Below are positions 49,078 through 57,632 of a stretch of 64,000 bases of DNA, piece by piece. A program made the position numbers and the translations under genes. Source of the stretch: Ruegeria arenilitoris (GTDB lineage: Bacteria > Pseudomonadota > Alphaproteobacteria > Rhodobacterales > Rhodobacteraceae); assembly GCF_013030265.1 (NCBI RefSeq), contig NZ_WPZQ01000016.1, positions 1-64,000 of the forward strand, written 5' to 3'. The notes below the pieces were generated by a model. The model had not been told where the DNA came from, searched no databases, and worked only from the letters and a program-made list of their open reading frames with translations. The first letter of the stretch is position 1. Each line of letters begins with the position of its first letter.

Positions 49078-51036
49078 TTGCTCAAGTATTTACATGTATT
49101 CTACTTTTTAGTGCAAACGTTCACTCAATCACCACCAAAAGAAGACAAATTGATCAAGAGTAAAGTTCCTCGCCGAAGCCAGAATCAAACGATCTGTGGG
49201 CGCATTCAGATTCTGGCGACATCGGATCTTCATATGAACCTGGCCAGCTTCGACTATTATGCTGATCGCCCAGACCCTGCGGTCGGATTTACTCGAACAG
49301 CGACACTTATCCGTACGGCACAGCAACAAGTCAGAGAGAGTGGCGCTCTGACATTGCTGTTCGACAATGGCGATTCTCTGCAAGGGACTCCGTTTGGCGA
49401 ATGGGCGGCAGAGGAGAAGGGTTCGGAACACCCTTTGATGAAGGCCTTTGGTCTGTTGGGTTATGATGCCATCGGACTCGGCAATCATGATTTCAGCTTT
49501 GGCTTGCTCGCGCTAGACAGCATTCTCTCTCAGGCACCCTGCCCTGTGGTTTGCAGCAATATGAAGTACAGCACGGGCGACCAGAGCTGGCAAGAATATG
49601 CGATCTTGCGGCGCTCTCTCACAGTCGCCAACCGGGAGTTTCCAATTCAGATCGGAGTATTGTCCGTATTGCCACCGCAAACTGCGCAATGGGAGGCGCA
49701 TCGCCTGATGGATCAGGTGACAGTGGCCGACATCATGTCATCTGCGCGCAGAACTGCATCCCGGCTACGTCAAATGGGGTGTGATCTGGTCATCGCGCTG
49801 GCCCATTCCGGATTGGGACAGTCCGATGCTGCCACGGGGTTGGAAAATGCAGTGATCCCGATGGCCGCGATTGATGAAATAGATGCGATCATCGCTGGCC
49901 ATACGCATCTGACCTTACCCGGGAAAAACCATGACGAACTGGAGCATGTCGAAAATCACATCGGTCGAATCCATGGCAAACCTGTTGTCATGCCGGGTTT
50001 CGCCGGCTCGCACCTGGGCATCATCGATGTTGCCGTCGAACGTGAGCCTTCCGGTCGCTGGCGCATCGTAAACAGCTCAAGCCTGTTGCAGCCAATATGT
50101 TCTGCCAATGAGAACTTACCTGTTCCGGAAGACGCTGAATTAAAGAAGGTGTTTTCGCACGGGCATGCGCACACCAGAGCACGTATGGCCGAGTCAGTAG
50201 GGCAGACGTCCAAGCCTCTGCACAGCTTTTTCAGCTATTGTGCGCATGATCGGGGGCTGGCCCTGGTTGCCGCGGCACAGGCCGCTGCTCTGCGGCCATT
50301 CTTGTCCGGAACCAAGTTTGCCACCCTTCCTGTTTTATCCGCGACAGCACCTTCAAAATTCGGAGGACGCGCTGGCCCTAATCACTATACACATGTGCCG
50401 GCAGGTGAAATTTCGATGAGGCATGTGGCAGACCTGCACGTATTTCCGAATGAGCTTCGAGCCATATGTGTCAGTGGGGCCCAACTGCTTGACTGGATCG
50501 AGATGTCTGCCGGGATCTTCAATCAGCTCGATAAAAGTCATGAGGCTGAGCTGAATGATCCGCGCCGGGCAGGGCACAACTTCGACGTATTGCACGGCGT
50601 GTCTTACGAAATCGATTTGTCGCAACCCGCCCGCTTCAGCGCGGGTGGTCAATTGATCAATCCCACGAATTCGCGAATCTGCAACTTGCGTCATCGCGGC
50701 AGTCCGGTGGAGCAGGATCAAGAATTTATCGTAACGCTCAACAACTATAGAGTCAGCGGAGGCGGGCATTTTCCGTTTCCTGAGCGTGTGGAAGCCATCA
50801 AGCTTCCTCCATTGCGAATACAGGATATCTTGCGTGACTATCTATCCGGAAAACTGCCTGCTGATCCTCTGGAGAAGGCTCCACGCCCCTTTTCGTTCAC
50901 CGGCCAGCCGGGATCGCTGGCAATCTTCAGAACCGGGCCGGGCGCCGCGGATTATCTACAAGAACTGGCAGAATACGAACCGCAAATTCTCGATCAGGAC
51001 CCTGATGGATTTCTCAGGATCAGACTAAGCCTGTGA
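49078..51036 (+). CDS. 5'-nucleotidase / 2',3'-cyclic phosphodiesterase family protein
   Basis: The metallophosphoesterase domain has ATSDLHMN (47-54), FDNGDSLQGTP, LGNHDFSFG, ALAHSG and GHTH. The C-terminal 5'-nucleotidase domain includes the substrate stack NNYRVSGGGHFPF. The start is unclear: 49078 is a TTG with no clear ribosome binding site, and other in-frame starts before the catalytic motif are also weak. Most CpdB-like enzymes are periplasmic, yet no normal signal peptide is visible. It lies just upstream of the SRP RNA promoter. Confidence 0.85.
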   Translation: MLKYLHVFYFLVQTFTQSPPKEDKLIKSKVPRRSQNQTICGRIQILATSDLHMNLASFDYYADRPDPAVGFTRTATLIRTAQQQVRESGALTLLFDNGDSLQGTPFGEWAAEEKGSEHPLMKAFGLLGYDAIGLGNHDFSFGLLALDSILSQAPCPVVCSNMKYSTGDQSWQEYAILRRSLTVANREFPIQIGVLSVLPPQTAQWEAHRLMDQVTVADIMSSARRTASRLRQMGCDLVIALAHSGLGQSDAATGLENAVIPMAAIDEIDAIIAGHTHLTLPGKNHDELEHVENHIGRIHGKPVVMPGFAGSHLGIIDVAVEREPSGRWRIVNSSSLLQPICSANENLPVPEDAELKKVFSHGHAHTRARMAESVGQTSKPLHSFFSYCAHDRGLALVAAAQAAALRPFLSGTKFATLPVLSATAPSKFGGRAGPNHYTHVPAGEISMRHVADLHVFPNELRAICVSGAQLLDWIEMSAGIFNQLDKSHEAELNDPRRAGHNFDVLHGVSYEIDLSQPARFSAGGQLINPTNSRICNLRHRGSPVEQDQEFIVTLNNYRVSGGGHFPFPERVEAIKLPPLRIQDILRDYLSGKLPADPLEKAPRPFSFTGQPGSLAIFRTGPGAADYLQELAEYEPQILDQDPDGFLRIRLSL

Positions 51037-51040
51037 TGGG

Positions 51041-51069
51041 TTGTCATTGCACTGCCAAATCCCTATATC
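51041..51069 (+). promoter_or_regulatory. Promoter of the SRP RNA gene
   Basis: TTGTCA (51041-51046) and TATATC (51064-51069) are 17 bases apart. The predicted start, about 51076, coincides with the 5' end of the RNA helix. It lies five bases after the stop of the preceding gene. Confidence 0.7.
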
Positions 51070-51075
51070 GGGCTT

Positions 51076-51171
51076 CGAGAGGTTGGCGCGGGCGAGCGCC
51101 TCGCCAACCTGGTCAGGTCCGGAAGGAAGCAGCCACAACGAGTCCCGCTTGGGTCGATGTCCAGCCTCTCA
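51076..51171 (+). ncRNA. ffs: Small signal recognition particle RNA (4.5S)
   Basis: The apical domain GGTCAGGTCCGGAAGGAAGC, followed by AGCC, is the invariant Ffh-binding and tetraloop region of bacterial SRP RNA. GAGAGGTTGG (from 51077) pairs with CCAGCCTCTC (51161-51170), closing a single long hairpin of about 95 bases. The RNA with Ffh targets membrane proteins to SecYEG. Ends are estimated to within a few bases. No T-rich terminator follows. Confidence 0.95.
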
Positions 51172-51217
51172 CTTACCGCCAATTCGGCGATCAATCCGCA
51201 GCCAAAGGAGGGCTTTG

Positions 51218-51256
51218 ATGATTGTAGTACAAATCCCTCAGGCAGTGCGGCGCTGA
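51218..51256 (+). CDS. Possible 12-residue ORF after the SRP RNA
   Basis: ATG at 51218 begins MIVVQIPQAVRR and stops at 51256. It has a very good ribosome binding site (AAGGAGGG, five bases before the ATG). It lies between ffs and rsgA and overlaps the left arm of an inverted repeat (51238-51246 with 51274-51282). It may be a leader peptide for rsgA, or a chance Shine-Dalgarno/ATG pair. Confidence 0.3.
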   Translation: MIVVQIPQAVRR

Positions 51257-51348
51257 TCTAGCGGACACTTCCGACTGCCTGAACACATCACCCACGGATG
51301 CGCGTGCGCCATCTGTGCGGCTTGCTGTTTCTGAACACAGGCAGATCA

Positions 51349-52377
51349 ATGTCCCTTACACTATCGGACCTCGGATGGTCCTCTCACTTTGCCGCGCAAT
51401 ATGCGGCTGATCCAACATACACTCCCTATCGCGTGAGCGCAGTTCACCGTGACCGTCTGATCGGAATGCATCCTGACGGCGAAGCAACATTGCTAAGTAA
51501 CAACCAATCTACTGGTGATTTTGCTGTCGGTGATTGGGTTGTGGTCGATGAACACATGCGTATCCAACGGCTGCTGGACAGGCGCAGCCTGCTAAAACGC
51601 CGGGCCGCAGGCACCGGTGCTGGAATCCAGTTGATTGCGGCCAACGTCGACGTTCTGTTCATCGTCAGTTCCTGTAACGCAGACTTTAACCTGCCTCGGC
51701 TGGAACGATATTTGGCGCTTGCCAATCAGGCTGGTTGTTATCCAGTGATCGTACTAACCAAGGCAGACACGTGCGATGATCCAAAAGACTATGTTTCACG
51801 CGCAGAATCACTGGCACCCTTTCTGACGGTTGTGCCAGTGAATGCCCTTGATGGCGATGACGTGCGACAGGTCCTGAATTGGTGTCCAAAAGGGCAAACA
51901 GCGGCTCTGATCGGCTCATCAGGTGTAGGTAAAACCACACTGACTAACGCAATGACTGGCGCAAACGAAGCCACCGCGGAGATACGTGAAGATGATGCCC
52001 ATGGACGACACACGACGACCTCGCGCGAGCTGCACCAGATGCGTAACGGCGGTTGGCTGATCGACACCCCCGGTATGCGCGCCCTGCGTCTACTGGATGC
52101 TCAAGAAGGGGTCGATGAAGTATTCTCGGATATCGTCGAACTTGCCGAAACCTGTCGCTTTGCGGATTGCAGCCACGAAACCGAACCGGGTTGCGCGATC
52201 CAAGAAGCCATCAGCGCCGGCGAGCTCGACCCGGCGCGTCTAGAGCGATGGAGGAAGCTGCGACGCGAGGATCGGCGTAACTCTGAAACAATCGCGCAGT
52301 CGCGCGCACGTGACAAAGCCTTTGGGAAAATGGTGCGATCCGTGATGCAGGATAAGAAATCACGCAAACGGTTCTGA
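51349..52377 (+). CDS. rsgA: Small ribosomal subunit biogenesis GTPase RsgA
   Basis: The start MSLTLSDLGWSSHFAAQYAA gives 342 residues. An OB-fold domain comes first, then a circularly permuted GTPase with G4 TKAD (137-140) before G1 GSSGVGKTT (189-197) and G3 DTPGM. A C-terminal zinc knuckle (CRFADCSHETEPGC) follows. RsgA checks late 30S maturation. Length is normal. A terminator follows at 52384. Confidence 0.95.
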   Translation: MSLTLSDLGWSSHFAAQYAADPTYTPYRVSAVHRDRLIGMHPDGEATLLSNNQSTGDFAVGDWVVVDEHMRIQRLLDRRSLLKRRAAGTGAGIQLIAANVDVLFIVSSCNADFNLPRLERYLALANQAGCYPVIVLTKADTCDDPKDYVSRAESLAPFLTVVPVNALDGDDVRQVLNWCPKGQTAALIGSSGVGKTTLTNAMTGANEATAEIREDDAHGRHTTTSRELHQMRNGGWLIDTPGMRALRLLDAQEGVDEVFSDIVELAETCRFADCSHETEPGCAIQEAISAGELDPARLERWRKLRREDRRNSETIAQSRARDKAFGKMVRSVMQDKKSRKRF

Positions 52378-52383
52378 AGGAAA

Positions 52384-52404
52384 GGGCACCGCCATGCGGT
52401 GCCC
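52384..52404. terminator. Hairpin terminator between convergent rsgA and hydrolase genes
   Basis: GGGCACCGC (52384-52392) pairs with GCGGTGCCC (52396-52404) around a three-base loop. TATTTC follows on the plus strand and TTTCCTT on the minus strand, so it can serve both genes. Confidence 0.7.
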
Positions 52405-52408
52405 TATT

Positions 52409-53266
52409 TCACGCGATCAACCGGGGCCAAACCGCAGAGTTGCGACGGGCAAACGCCCCGATGTGCCCCACACCCTTGAGGCCAAAATCGCCGGGCTTCA
52501 ACAGGTGACGTCTGGCAGCAGGCCCGTAGGCATCTGCAAGTCGCCAAACTGCCTCCGGAGGCACCATCTCATCATCCTCAAATGTAAGAACGTCGACGGG
52601 CGCACCTGAACGCGACCAATCCGCTTCGGGCAGTGTAACTCCGGTCTCAGGCAAATAGCTTTGAGGTGCGGTACACCACTTTCGCCACTGCCAATACACT
52701 TTTGGCGGCAGGTCAGCACCAAAACCAACCAACTTACCCGGCAGATATCCCTTCAGGCGCACGATCAGGGGAGCGTGACCAAACCAGAACAACATAGCCA
52801 ATGCACGATATGGCCAGGGATGATCGGATACGGTCACCAGTCCCGAACAGACACAAATCATCCGGTCGATCTGTTCGATTTCCGGCTGGACTGGACCCAA
52901 CATCCCGCCAACCGAATGACCAATAACCCAGAGCTTGGCATCCGGAAATCTTCTGCGCATCTCAGCACGGGCCGCTGGCATATCGACAAGAGCCCAATCG
53001 GCCATGGTCACGTCGCTGTCCTGCAAGCGCCCTGAAAGGGAATGGCCAAAATCGCGGTAGTCGTATGTAAGGCAGGCAATACTCTGTTCGACAGCCAGCC
53101 ACTGTGCAAAATGCCTGTAGTAATCGCGTGGCACGCCGGTGGCGCTGTTCAGAACTACAACTGTATCAGGCTCGGTCGCAGGCAGGAACAGACGGGCAGA
53201 CAGCGTCGCTGAACCAGCCGGAAACTGAAAATCCTCGATGAGCGCATTCTGCTGGCTGTCCAACAT
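52409..53266 (-). CDS. Alpha/beta hydrolase
   Basis: The start MLDSQQNALIEDFQFPAGSA (285 residues) has GGAGG five bases upstream; the longer form is rejected. The nucleophile elbow is GHSVGG, the acid lies in LTFEDDEMV, and the histidine in GVGHIGAF. The layout resembles the serine aminopeptidase/YheT-like S33 group acting on esters or lipids. The substrate is unknown. It is divergent from a TetR regulator with operators between them, so it is the likely regulated gene. Confidence 0.86.
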   Translation of the reverse strand: MLDSQQNALIEDFQFPAGSATLSARLFLPATEPDTVVVLNSATGVPRDYYRHFAQWLAVEQSIACLTYDYRDFGHSLSGRLQDSDVTMADWALVDMPAARAEMRRRFPDAKLWVIGHSVGGMLGPVQPEIEQIDRMICVCSGLVTVSDHPWPYRALAMLFWFGHAPLIVRLKGYLPGKLVGFGADLPPKVYWQWRKWCTAPQSYLPETGVTLPEADWSRSGAPVDVLTFEDDEMVPPEAVWRLADAYGPAARRHLLKPGDFGLKGVGHIGAFARRNSAVWPRLIA

Positions 53267-53285
53267 TGCATCCTCCAACCAAGTC

Positions 53286-53328
53286 TGGACCAATCAGTCT
53301 AATGATTCCATCTGGACCATTTGGTCTA
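53286..53328. promoter_or_regulatory. Two tandem operator-like repeats between hydrolase and TetR genes
   Basis: TGGACCAATCAGTCTA (53286-53301) and TGGACCATTTGGTCTA (53313-53328) are related 16-mers with starts 27 bp apart. The second is a near-perfect palindrome (TGGACCA-TT-TGGTCTA). They sit in the 84-bp divergent promoter region and probably bind the TetR protein. Confidence 0.65.
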
Positions 53329-53350
53329 GTGCTGTCAATATCGATGAAAG

Positions 53351-53911
53351 ATGACCAAACGTCCGCTACCAACCCGAGATCGCCTGATCCAGACCGCCGC
53401 CGAGCTGTTCCAGCGCTCGGGGTACAACGGCGTTGGGTTGTCCGAATTGCTGGCAGAGGCGCAGGCCCCCAAAGGTTCGCTTTACCATCATTTTCCAAAA
53501 GGAAAGTCCGATCTGGCCCTTGCTGCGGCAAGCTGGGCGTCAGATGGGATGCTGGAACTGATCGCGGCCTCTTTCAAAGACGCACGCGACTTTCGCGATG
53601 GTATTGAAACCCTGTGCCACAAGATCGCAAAGCTCTTTGACAAATCCGGTCGCTGGGAGACCTGCCCTATATCCGCCACCCTGTTCGAGGGGCCGGAGAA
53701 CCAACTTTTCAGGGATCACGCATACCGCCTGTACGAAAGCTGGATTGCGCAGGTCCGCGGGCATGCCGAACGCTTTGGCGTCGAGCATCCTCAGGAAACC
53801 GCCGATACACTGTTCATTATGCTTCAGGGCGGATGGCAACTGGCCCGCGCGCGTCGAAATTCGGATGTATTGCGCAACCTGCCGAGATTTCTGCCCACCA
53901 ACGCTCTCTGA
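53351..53911 (+). CDS. TetR/AcrR-family repressor
   Basis: The 186-residue protein has the TetR helix-turn-helix at about 20-50 (AAELFQRSGYNGVGLSELLA, then KGSLYHHFPKGKSDL). The C-terminal half is of the TetR_C subfamily seen with YxaF/LmrA-type repressors (CPISATLFEG). It is divergent from the hydrolase gene. Autoregulation and control of the hydrolase through the tandem operators are inferred. Ligand unknown. Confidence 0.9.
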   Translation: MTKRPLPTRDRLIQTAAELFQRSGYNGVGLSELLAEAQAPKGSLYHHFPKGKSDLALAAASWASDGMLELIAASFKDARDFRDGIETLCHKIAKLFDKSGRWETCPISATLFEGPENQLFRDHAYRLYESWIAQVRGHAERFGVEHPQETADTLFIMLQGGWQLARARRNSDVLRNLPRFLPTNAL

Positions 53912-53938
53912 AGCTCACCGACCGCGGCGGAATGCAGC

Positions 53939-53967
53939 TTGACTCAAGCCGACCACAAGCATTAGCG
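53939..53967 (+). promoter_or_regulatory. Candidate promoter of the cobalamin riboswitch transcript
   Basis: TTGACT (53939-53944) and TTAGCG (53962-53967) are 17 bases apart. The predicted start, near 53973, coincides with the first base of the aptamer helix P1. The -10 match is weak. Confidence 0.4.
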
Positions 53968-53973
53968 GTTAGG

Positions 53974-54164
53974 CGATGGTTCTCGTACCGGACTGGTACG
54001 GGATGAAAAGGGAACAAGGTGCGGTCCTGCCCGAAACGTTGGAATGGACCTATGCCGCGACTGCCCCCGCAACTGTAGGCGGAGAGCAATGCCGAAATAC
54101 CACTGGCCAATAGGCTGGGAAGGTCGGCAAAGCGATGACCCGCAAGTCAGGAGACCTGCCATCG
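53974..54164 (+). promoter_or_regulatory. Cobalamin (B12) riboswitch
   Basis: P1 closes between CGATGG (53974-53979) and CCATCG (54159-54164). Core elements are GGGAACAAGGTGCGG, GCCGCGACTGCCCCCGCAAC, TGGGAAGGTCGGCAAAG and the B12 box AAGTCAGGAGACCTGCC (54144-54160). This class represses downstream expression when adenosylcobalamin is plentiful. About 100 bases separate the aptamer from the ribosome binding site of the gene at 54266. Confidence 0.95.
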
Positions 54165-54265
54165 GAACTGAAACCGAAACTCGGGCGGGGTGTCCGGGCA
54201 GGGTCTGACCGCATCGCGTAGTCCAGCCTGTACCAAGCCCCCGTCTCACGCGCGGAGGGCGCAAC

Positions 54266-54673
54266 ATGATCTGGAAGACCGAGACACACGAATTTACAGC
54301 TACAGTTTGCCAACGGACAGGCAAAACCTGCCCCGCACTGGCCAGAATGGCCCGTGCCATGGCGCAGGCCATGACGACAGCGGGGCCAGTAGCGACGCGA
54401 GAATTCGAAATCGAAGGCAGCAGCGAGCTGACCCATTGCCCGGATGGTTGCACCGCCCGCTTTCGCGCGGGACCTGATCAGATCAGGTTTTTTTGCGGTT
54501 CAGATACGTCCGCCGAGACCAACGCGCTGGATGAATATGCAGACATGATGTTTGGCTCAGCAAATACCGCTTTGCCTTCCAGCATTCTTTCCAGTCCACC
54601 ATATGCGCTACTTGAGGCCAATGCGCTCGTCCCAAGGCAAAATGTCGATATCAGCCAGCACGCGGCTGCATGA
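54266..54673 (+). CDS. Unrecognised small cysteine-containing protein under B12 control
   Basis: The 135-residue soluble protein starts MIWKTETHEFTATVCQRTGK after a good ribosome binding site (GGAGGG, six bases upstream). Cysteines fall at 15, 22, 58, 62 and 77, as C-x6-C, HCPDGC and FFCGSD. This spacing could bind a metal or iron-sulphur cluster; it loosely recalls DUF1636-type metal proteins, but I do not recognise the family. No signal peptide or membrane helix is seen. It is the only gene downstream of the riboswitch, so its synthesis should rise when B12 is scarce. A terminator-like hairpin lies inside the frame. Confidence 0.72.
   Translation: MIWKTETHEFTATVCQRTGKTCPALARMARAMAQAMTTAGPVATREFEIEGSSELTHCPDGCTARFRAGPDQIRFFCGSDTSAETNALDEYADMMFGSANTALPSSILSSPPYALLEANALVPRQNVDISQHAAA
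54472..54494 (+). terminator. Terminator-like hairpin inside the B12-controlled reading frame
   Basis: ACCTGATC (54472-54479) and GATCAGGT (54481-54488) are inverted around one base (six pairs with a realistic loop), followed by seven T from 54488. It falls at about codons 69-77 of the gene at 54266. It may cause premature termination, or may be chance. Confidence 0.4.
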
Positions 54674-54674
54674 T

Positions 54675-55178
54675 TCAGTGCTCAAGCTGCGGCTGAGCCG
54701 CCGATATCGCCCAGTTTAGCTGATCATCAGTTTCAACTGCACATGGCCGCACCTTGCGTAACCTCTGGAGTGCGTTTTCGGGTCTTTCACCGCATTCGAT
54801 CATCAGGCGAAGCACTATCATCCCCGATCGTCCGCAGCCACCGCGGCAATGAACCAGTACCCGTCCTCCGCCCGAGAGTGCATGTCGAGCTGCTGCGCTG
54901 GTCTCGGCCCACAGCTCATTGATTTCTGGTGACGGCGCACCGAAGTCGGTCACTGGCAAATGCGCCCATCGACTAGCCCGGCTTTGAATATCGCTGCCGA
55001 AATCACCTGCGCCGAGCTGCACCATCTCGGCCTCAGTAGTCATCGAAATGACAAGACCTGGCTTCCAGTTCGCTATCAGATCCAAATCGCCGGAATAGTC
55101 GCCGTCTTTGCCGGGTATCGACGTCAGCGCGAGCGTGCCATTTCCAACCTGCAGAGCATAGATCACCAGCTGAGACAC
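54675..55178 (-). CDS. Dual-specificity / tyrosine phosphatase-like protein
   Basis: The 167-residue protein has the cysteine-phosphatase loop HCRGGCGRSG (Cys111 nucleophile, Arg117) and a likely general acid at Asp78 in LPVTDFGAPS. Such small phosphatases act on phosphoproteins, and some on nucleotides or lipids. It ends one base after the convergent B12-controlled gene and is divergent from dnaX. Confidence 0.87.
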   Translation of the reverse strand: MSQLVIYALQVGNGTLALTSIPGKDGDYSGDLDLIANWKPGLVISMTTEAEMVQLGAGDFGSDIQSRASRWAHLPVTDFGAPSPEINELWAETSAAARHALSGGGRVLVHCRGGCGRSGMIVLRLMIECGERPENALQRLRKVRPCAVETDDQLNWAISAAQPQLEH

Positions 55179-55351
55179 AAATTACTCCTCCCAAGAAATG
55201 GCATGCAACAGAACTCAGTTTTTCGAAATCGGTTCGGCCAGCTTATGCGCATCGGCTGGTATTCCCAAACGAAATTCGTGGCTGTGCGCTGTGGACGTAA
55301 GCCGCGTGGACAACTACGCTGCATCCTTGATACGAATCCGCCAGAGCAGAC

Positions 55352-57115
55352 ATGACCGACACACCCAGCCCCGCCTATCAGGTTCTAGCCCGAAAATACC
55401 GCCCGGAAACCTTTGCTGATCTCGTCGGCCAGGATGCCATGGTGCGCACGCTGAAAAACGCGTTCGAGGCCGACCGGATCGCGCAGGCCTTTATCATGAC
55501 CGGCATTCGCGGAACGGGCAAAACGACCACCGCGCGGATCATCGCAAAGGGCATGAACTGCATTGGCCCCGATGGCAATGGCGGACCAACGACTGAACCT
55601 TGCGGGAAATGCGAACACTGCGTTGCGATCATGGAAGGCCGCCATGTCGACGTGATGGAAATGGACGCCGCAAGTCGGACCGGCGTCAATGATATCCGGG
55701 AAATCATCGACAGCGTGCGCTACCGCGCTGCCAGTGCCCGCTACAAGATTTACATCATCGACGAAGTTCACATGCTCTCGACCAGTGCATTCAACGCGCT
55801 GCTCAAGACGCTCGAGGAACCACCCGAGCATGTAAAGTTCATCTTTGCGACGACCGAAATTCGCAAGGTCCCGGTCACCGTTCTTTCCCGGTGTCAGCGC
55901 TTCGATCTGAGACGTATCGAGCCAGAAGACATGATTGGCCTGCTGAAAAAAATTGCCGGGTCAGAAAACGCTCAGATCGCCGAAGATGCACTGGCCTTGA
56001 TCACCCGTGCTGCAGAAGGTTCCGCGCGCGATGCGACGTCACTACTGGATCAGGCGATTTCGCACGGCGCTGGCGAAACCAGTGCGGATCAGGTTCGCGC
56101 AATGCTGGGCCTTGCGGATCGGGGGCGGGTTCTTGATCTGATTGACATGATCCTGCGCGGCGATGCGGCAAGTGCACTGACTGAGCTTGGCGCCCAATAT
56201 GCCGAAGGGGCGGATCCGCTGGCGGTACTGAGGGATCTGGCCGAAATCACTCATTGGGTTTCCGTCGTTAAAATCACACCGGACGCGGCCGAAGACCCAA
56301 CCGTTTCGCCAGACGAACGCGCACGTGGCCAGCAAATGGCCGAAGCCCTGCCGATGCGGGTGCTGACGCGCATGTGGCAAATGCTCTTGAAAGCGCTCGA
56401 GGAAGTTGCCGCCGCGCCCAATGCAATGATGGCAGCGGAGATGGCTGTCATCCGTCTGACCCATGTCGCCGACCTGCCAAGCCCCGAAGAACTGATTAAA
56501 CGGCTGCAGGATGCTCCTCCACCGCCAGTTGGTGGGCCGGGTGGTGGCGTACCGGTGCCTAACAATGGTGCCCCGGTTGCGCAAGCACACACCCCCGCGA
56601 CACCTGCCTATGCATCGCCACCGCGTGGCAACGGCGGCGCGCCTTCAGCCGCGTTAGCGCAGGATGTTCAGGCAGCGTTGGCGCGCTATCCGAGCTTCGA
56701 GCATGTGGTCGAACTGATCCGGTCGAACCGGGATGTCAAATTGCTGGTCGAGGTGGAAAATGGGGTTCGGCTGGTATCCTACCAACCCGGCCGAATAGAA
56801 TTCACGCCAGCATCGCAAGCACCTGCCGATCTTGCCGCCAGGCTAGGATCGTCTCTGCAACGCTGGACCGGCAATCGCTGGGCTGTTTCCATTGTATCCG
56901 ACGGAGAGGCACCGACAATCGCCGAACTGAGGGATGCGGCAGAACTGGCTCTGAAAACAGAGGCAGAGGCTCACCCTCTGGTACAGGCGGTCCTTGCACA
57001 ATTTCCCAAGGCGAAGATCACCAAGATCGAAACCCCCGAACAACGTGCAGCTCAGGTCGAAACCGAAGCGCTGCCCGAGGTCGAAGACGAATGGGACCCG
57101 TTCGAGGAAGATTGA
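55352..57115 (+). CDS. dnaX: DNA polymerase III subunit gamma/tau
   Basis: The 587-residue clamp-loader ATPase has Walker A GIRGTGKTT (51-59), a four-cysteine zinc module (C70, C84, C87, C90), DEVHML (Walker B) and the sensor region LEEPPEHVKFIFATTE. A Pro/Gly-rich linker at about 385-425 leads to the tau domain, ending EDEWDPFEED. No A-rich slippage heptamer was noticed. It is followed by ybaB and recR, the usual alphaproteobacterial order. Confidence 0.97.
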   Translation: MTDTPSPAYQVLARKYRPETFADLVGQDAMVRTLKNAFEADRIAQAFIMTGIRGTGKTTTARIIAKGMNCIGPDGNGGPTTEPCGKCEHCVAIMEGRHVDVMEMDAASRTGVNDIREIIDSVRYRAASARYKIYIIDEVHMLSTSAFNALLKTLEEPPEHVKFIFATTEIRKVPVTVLSRCQRFDLRRIEPEDMIGLLKKIAGSENAQIAEDALALITRAAEGSARDATSLLDQAISHGAGETSADQVRAMLGLADRGRVLDLIDMILRGDAASALTELGAQYAEGADPLAVLRDLAEITHWVSVVKITPDAAEDPTVSPDERARGQQMAEALPMRVLTRMWQMLLKALEEVAAAPNAMMAAEMAVIRLTHVADLPSPEELIKRLQDAPPPPVGGPGGGVPVPNNGAPVAQAHTPATPAYASPPRGNGGAPSAALAQDVQAALARYPSFEHVVELIRSNRDVKLLVEVENGVRLVSYQPGRIEFTPASQAPADLAARLGSSLQRWTGNRWAVSIVSDGEAPTIAELRDAAELALKTEAEAHPLVQAVLAQFPKAKITKIETPEQRAAQVETEALPEVEDEWDPFEED

Positions 57116-57256
57116 GACCCAGACCTGGTGTTCGCAAGCAGCAGGGCCCATTGCCATGCAAAACGCCTTAACAGTGGGCGGGAGGCGCGCTGGCCTCTTG
57201 TGTCGCTCAGTCGGCATCCGTATTTAGGCGTCAAACCGATTTACAGGAGATTACCG

Positions 57257-57610
57257 ATGCTCAAAGGACTCGGCGGCCTTGGCGGTCTGGGCGACATGGC
57301 TAAGATGATGAAATCCGCGCAGGATCTGCAGACCAAGATGACCGAAATGCAGGAAGAGCTGAACAACATCATGGTTGTTGGTGAATCCGGCGCCGGCCTG
57401 GTGAAGGCGACCGCTTCTGCCAAGGGTGAGCTGAAAGGTCTGGACATCGACCCGTCCATCTTTAACGGCGACGACAAGGAAGTGGTCGAGGATCTGATCC
57501 TGGCTGCGATCAAGGACGCTCAATCCAAAGCGACCGAACGTTCGCAGGAAGAAATGAGCAAGCTGACCGAAAGCATGGGTTTGCCCGCAGACATCAAGCT
57601 GCCGTTCTGA
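57257..57610 (+). CDS. ybaB: YbaB/EbfC-family nucleoid-associated protein
   Basis: The start MLKGLGGLGGLGDMAKMMKS gives 117 residues and has AGGAGA six bases upstream; the longer open frame is not family-like. The core contains AQDLQTKMTEMQEELNNIMV and VKATASAKGELKGLDIDPS. This small dimeric protein binds DNA and is commonly encoded between dnaX and recR. A hairpin terminator follows. Confidence 0.95.
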   Translation: MLKGLGGLGGLGDMAKMMKSAQDLQTKMTEMQEELNNIMVVGESGAGLVKATASAKGELKGLDIDPSIFNGDDKEVVEDLILAAIKDAQSKATERSQEEMSKLTESMGLPADIKLPF

Positions 57611-57632
57611 TAGACACTCCTGACGACCCAAA

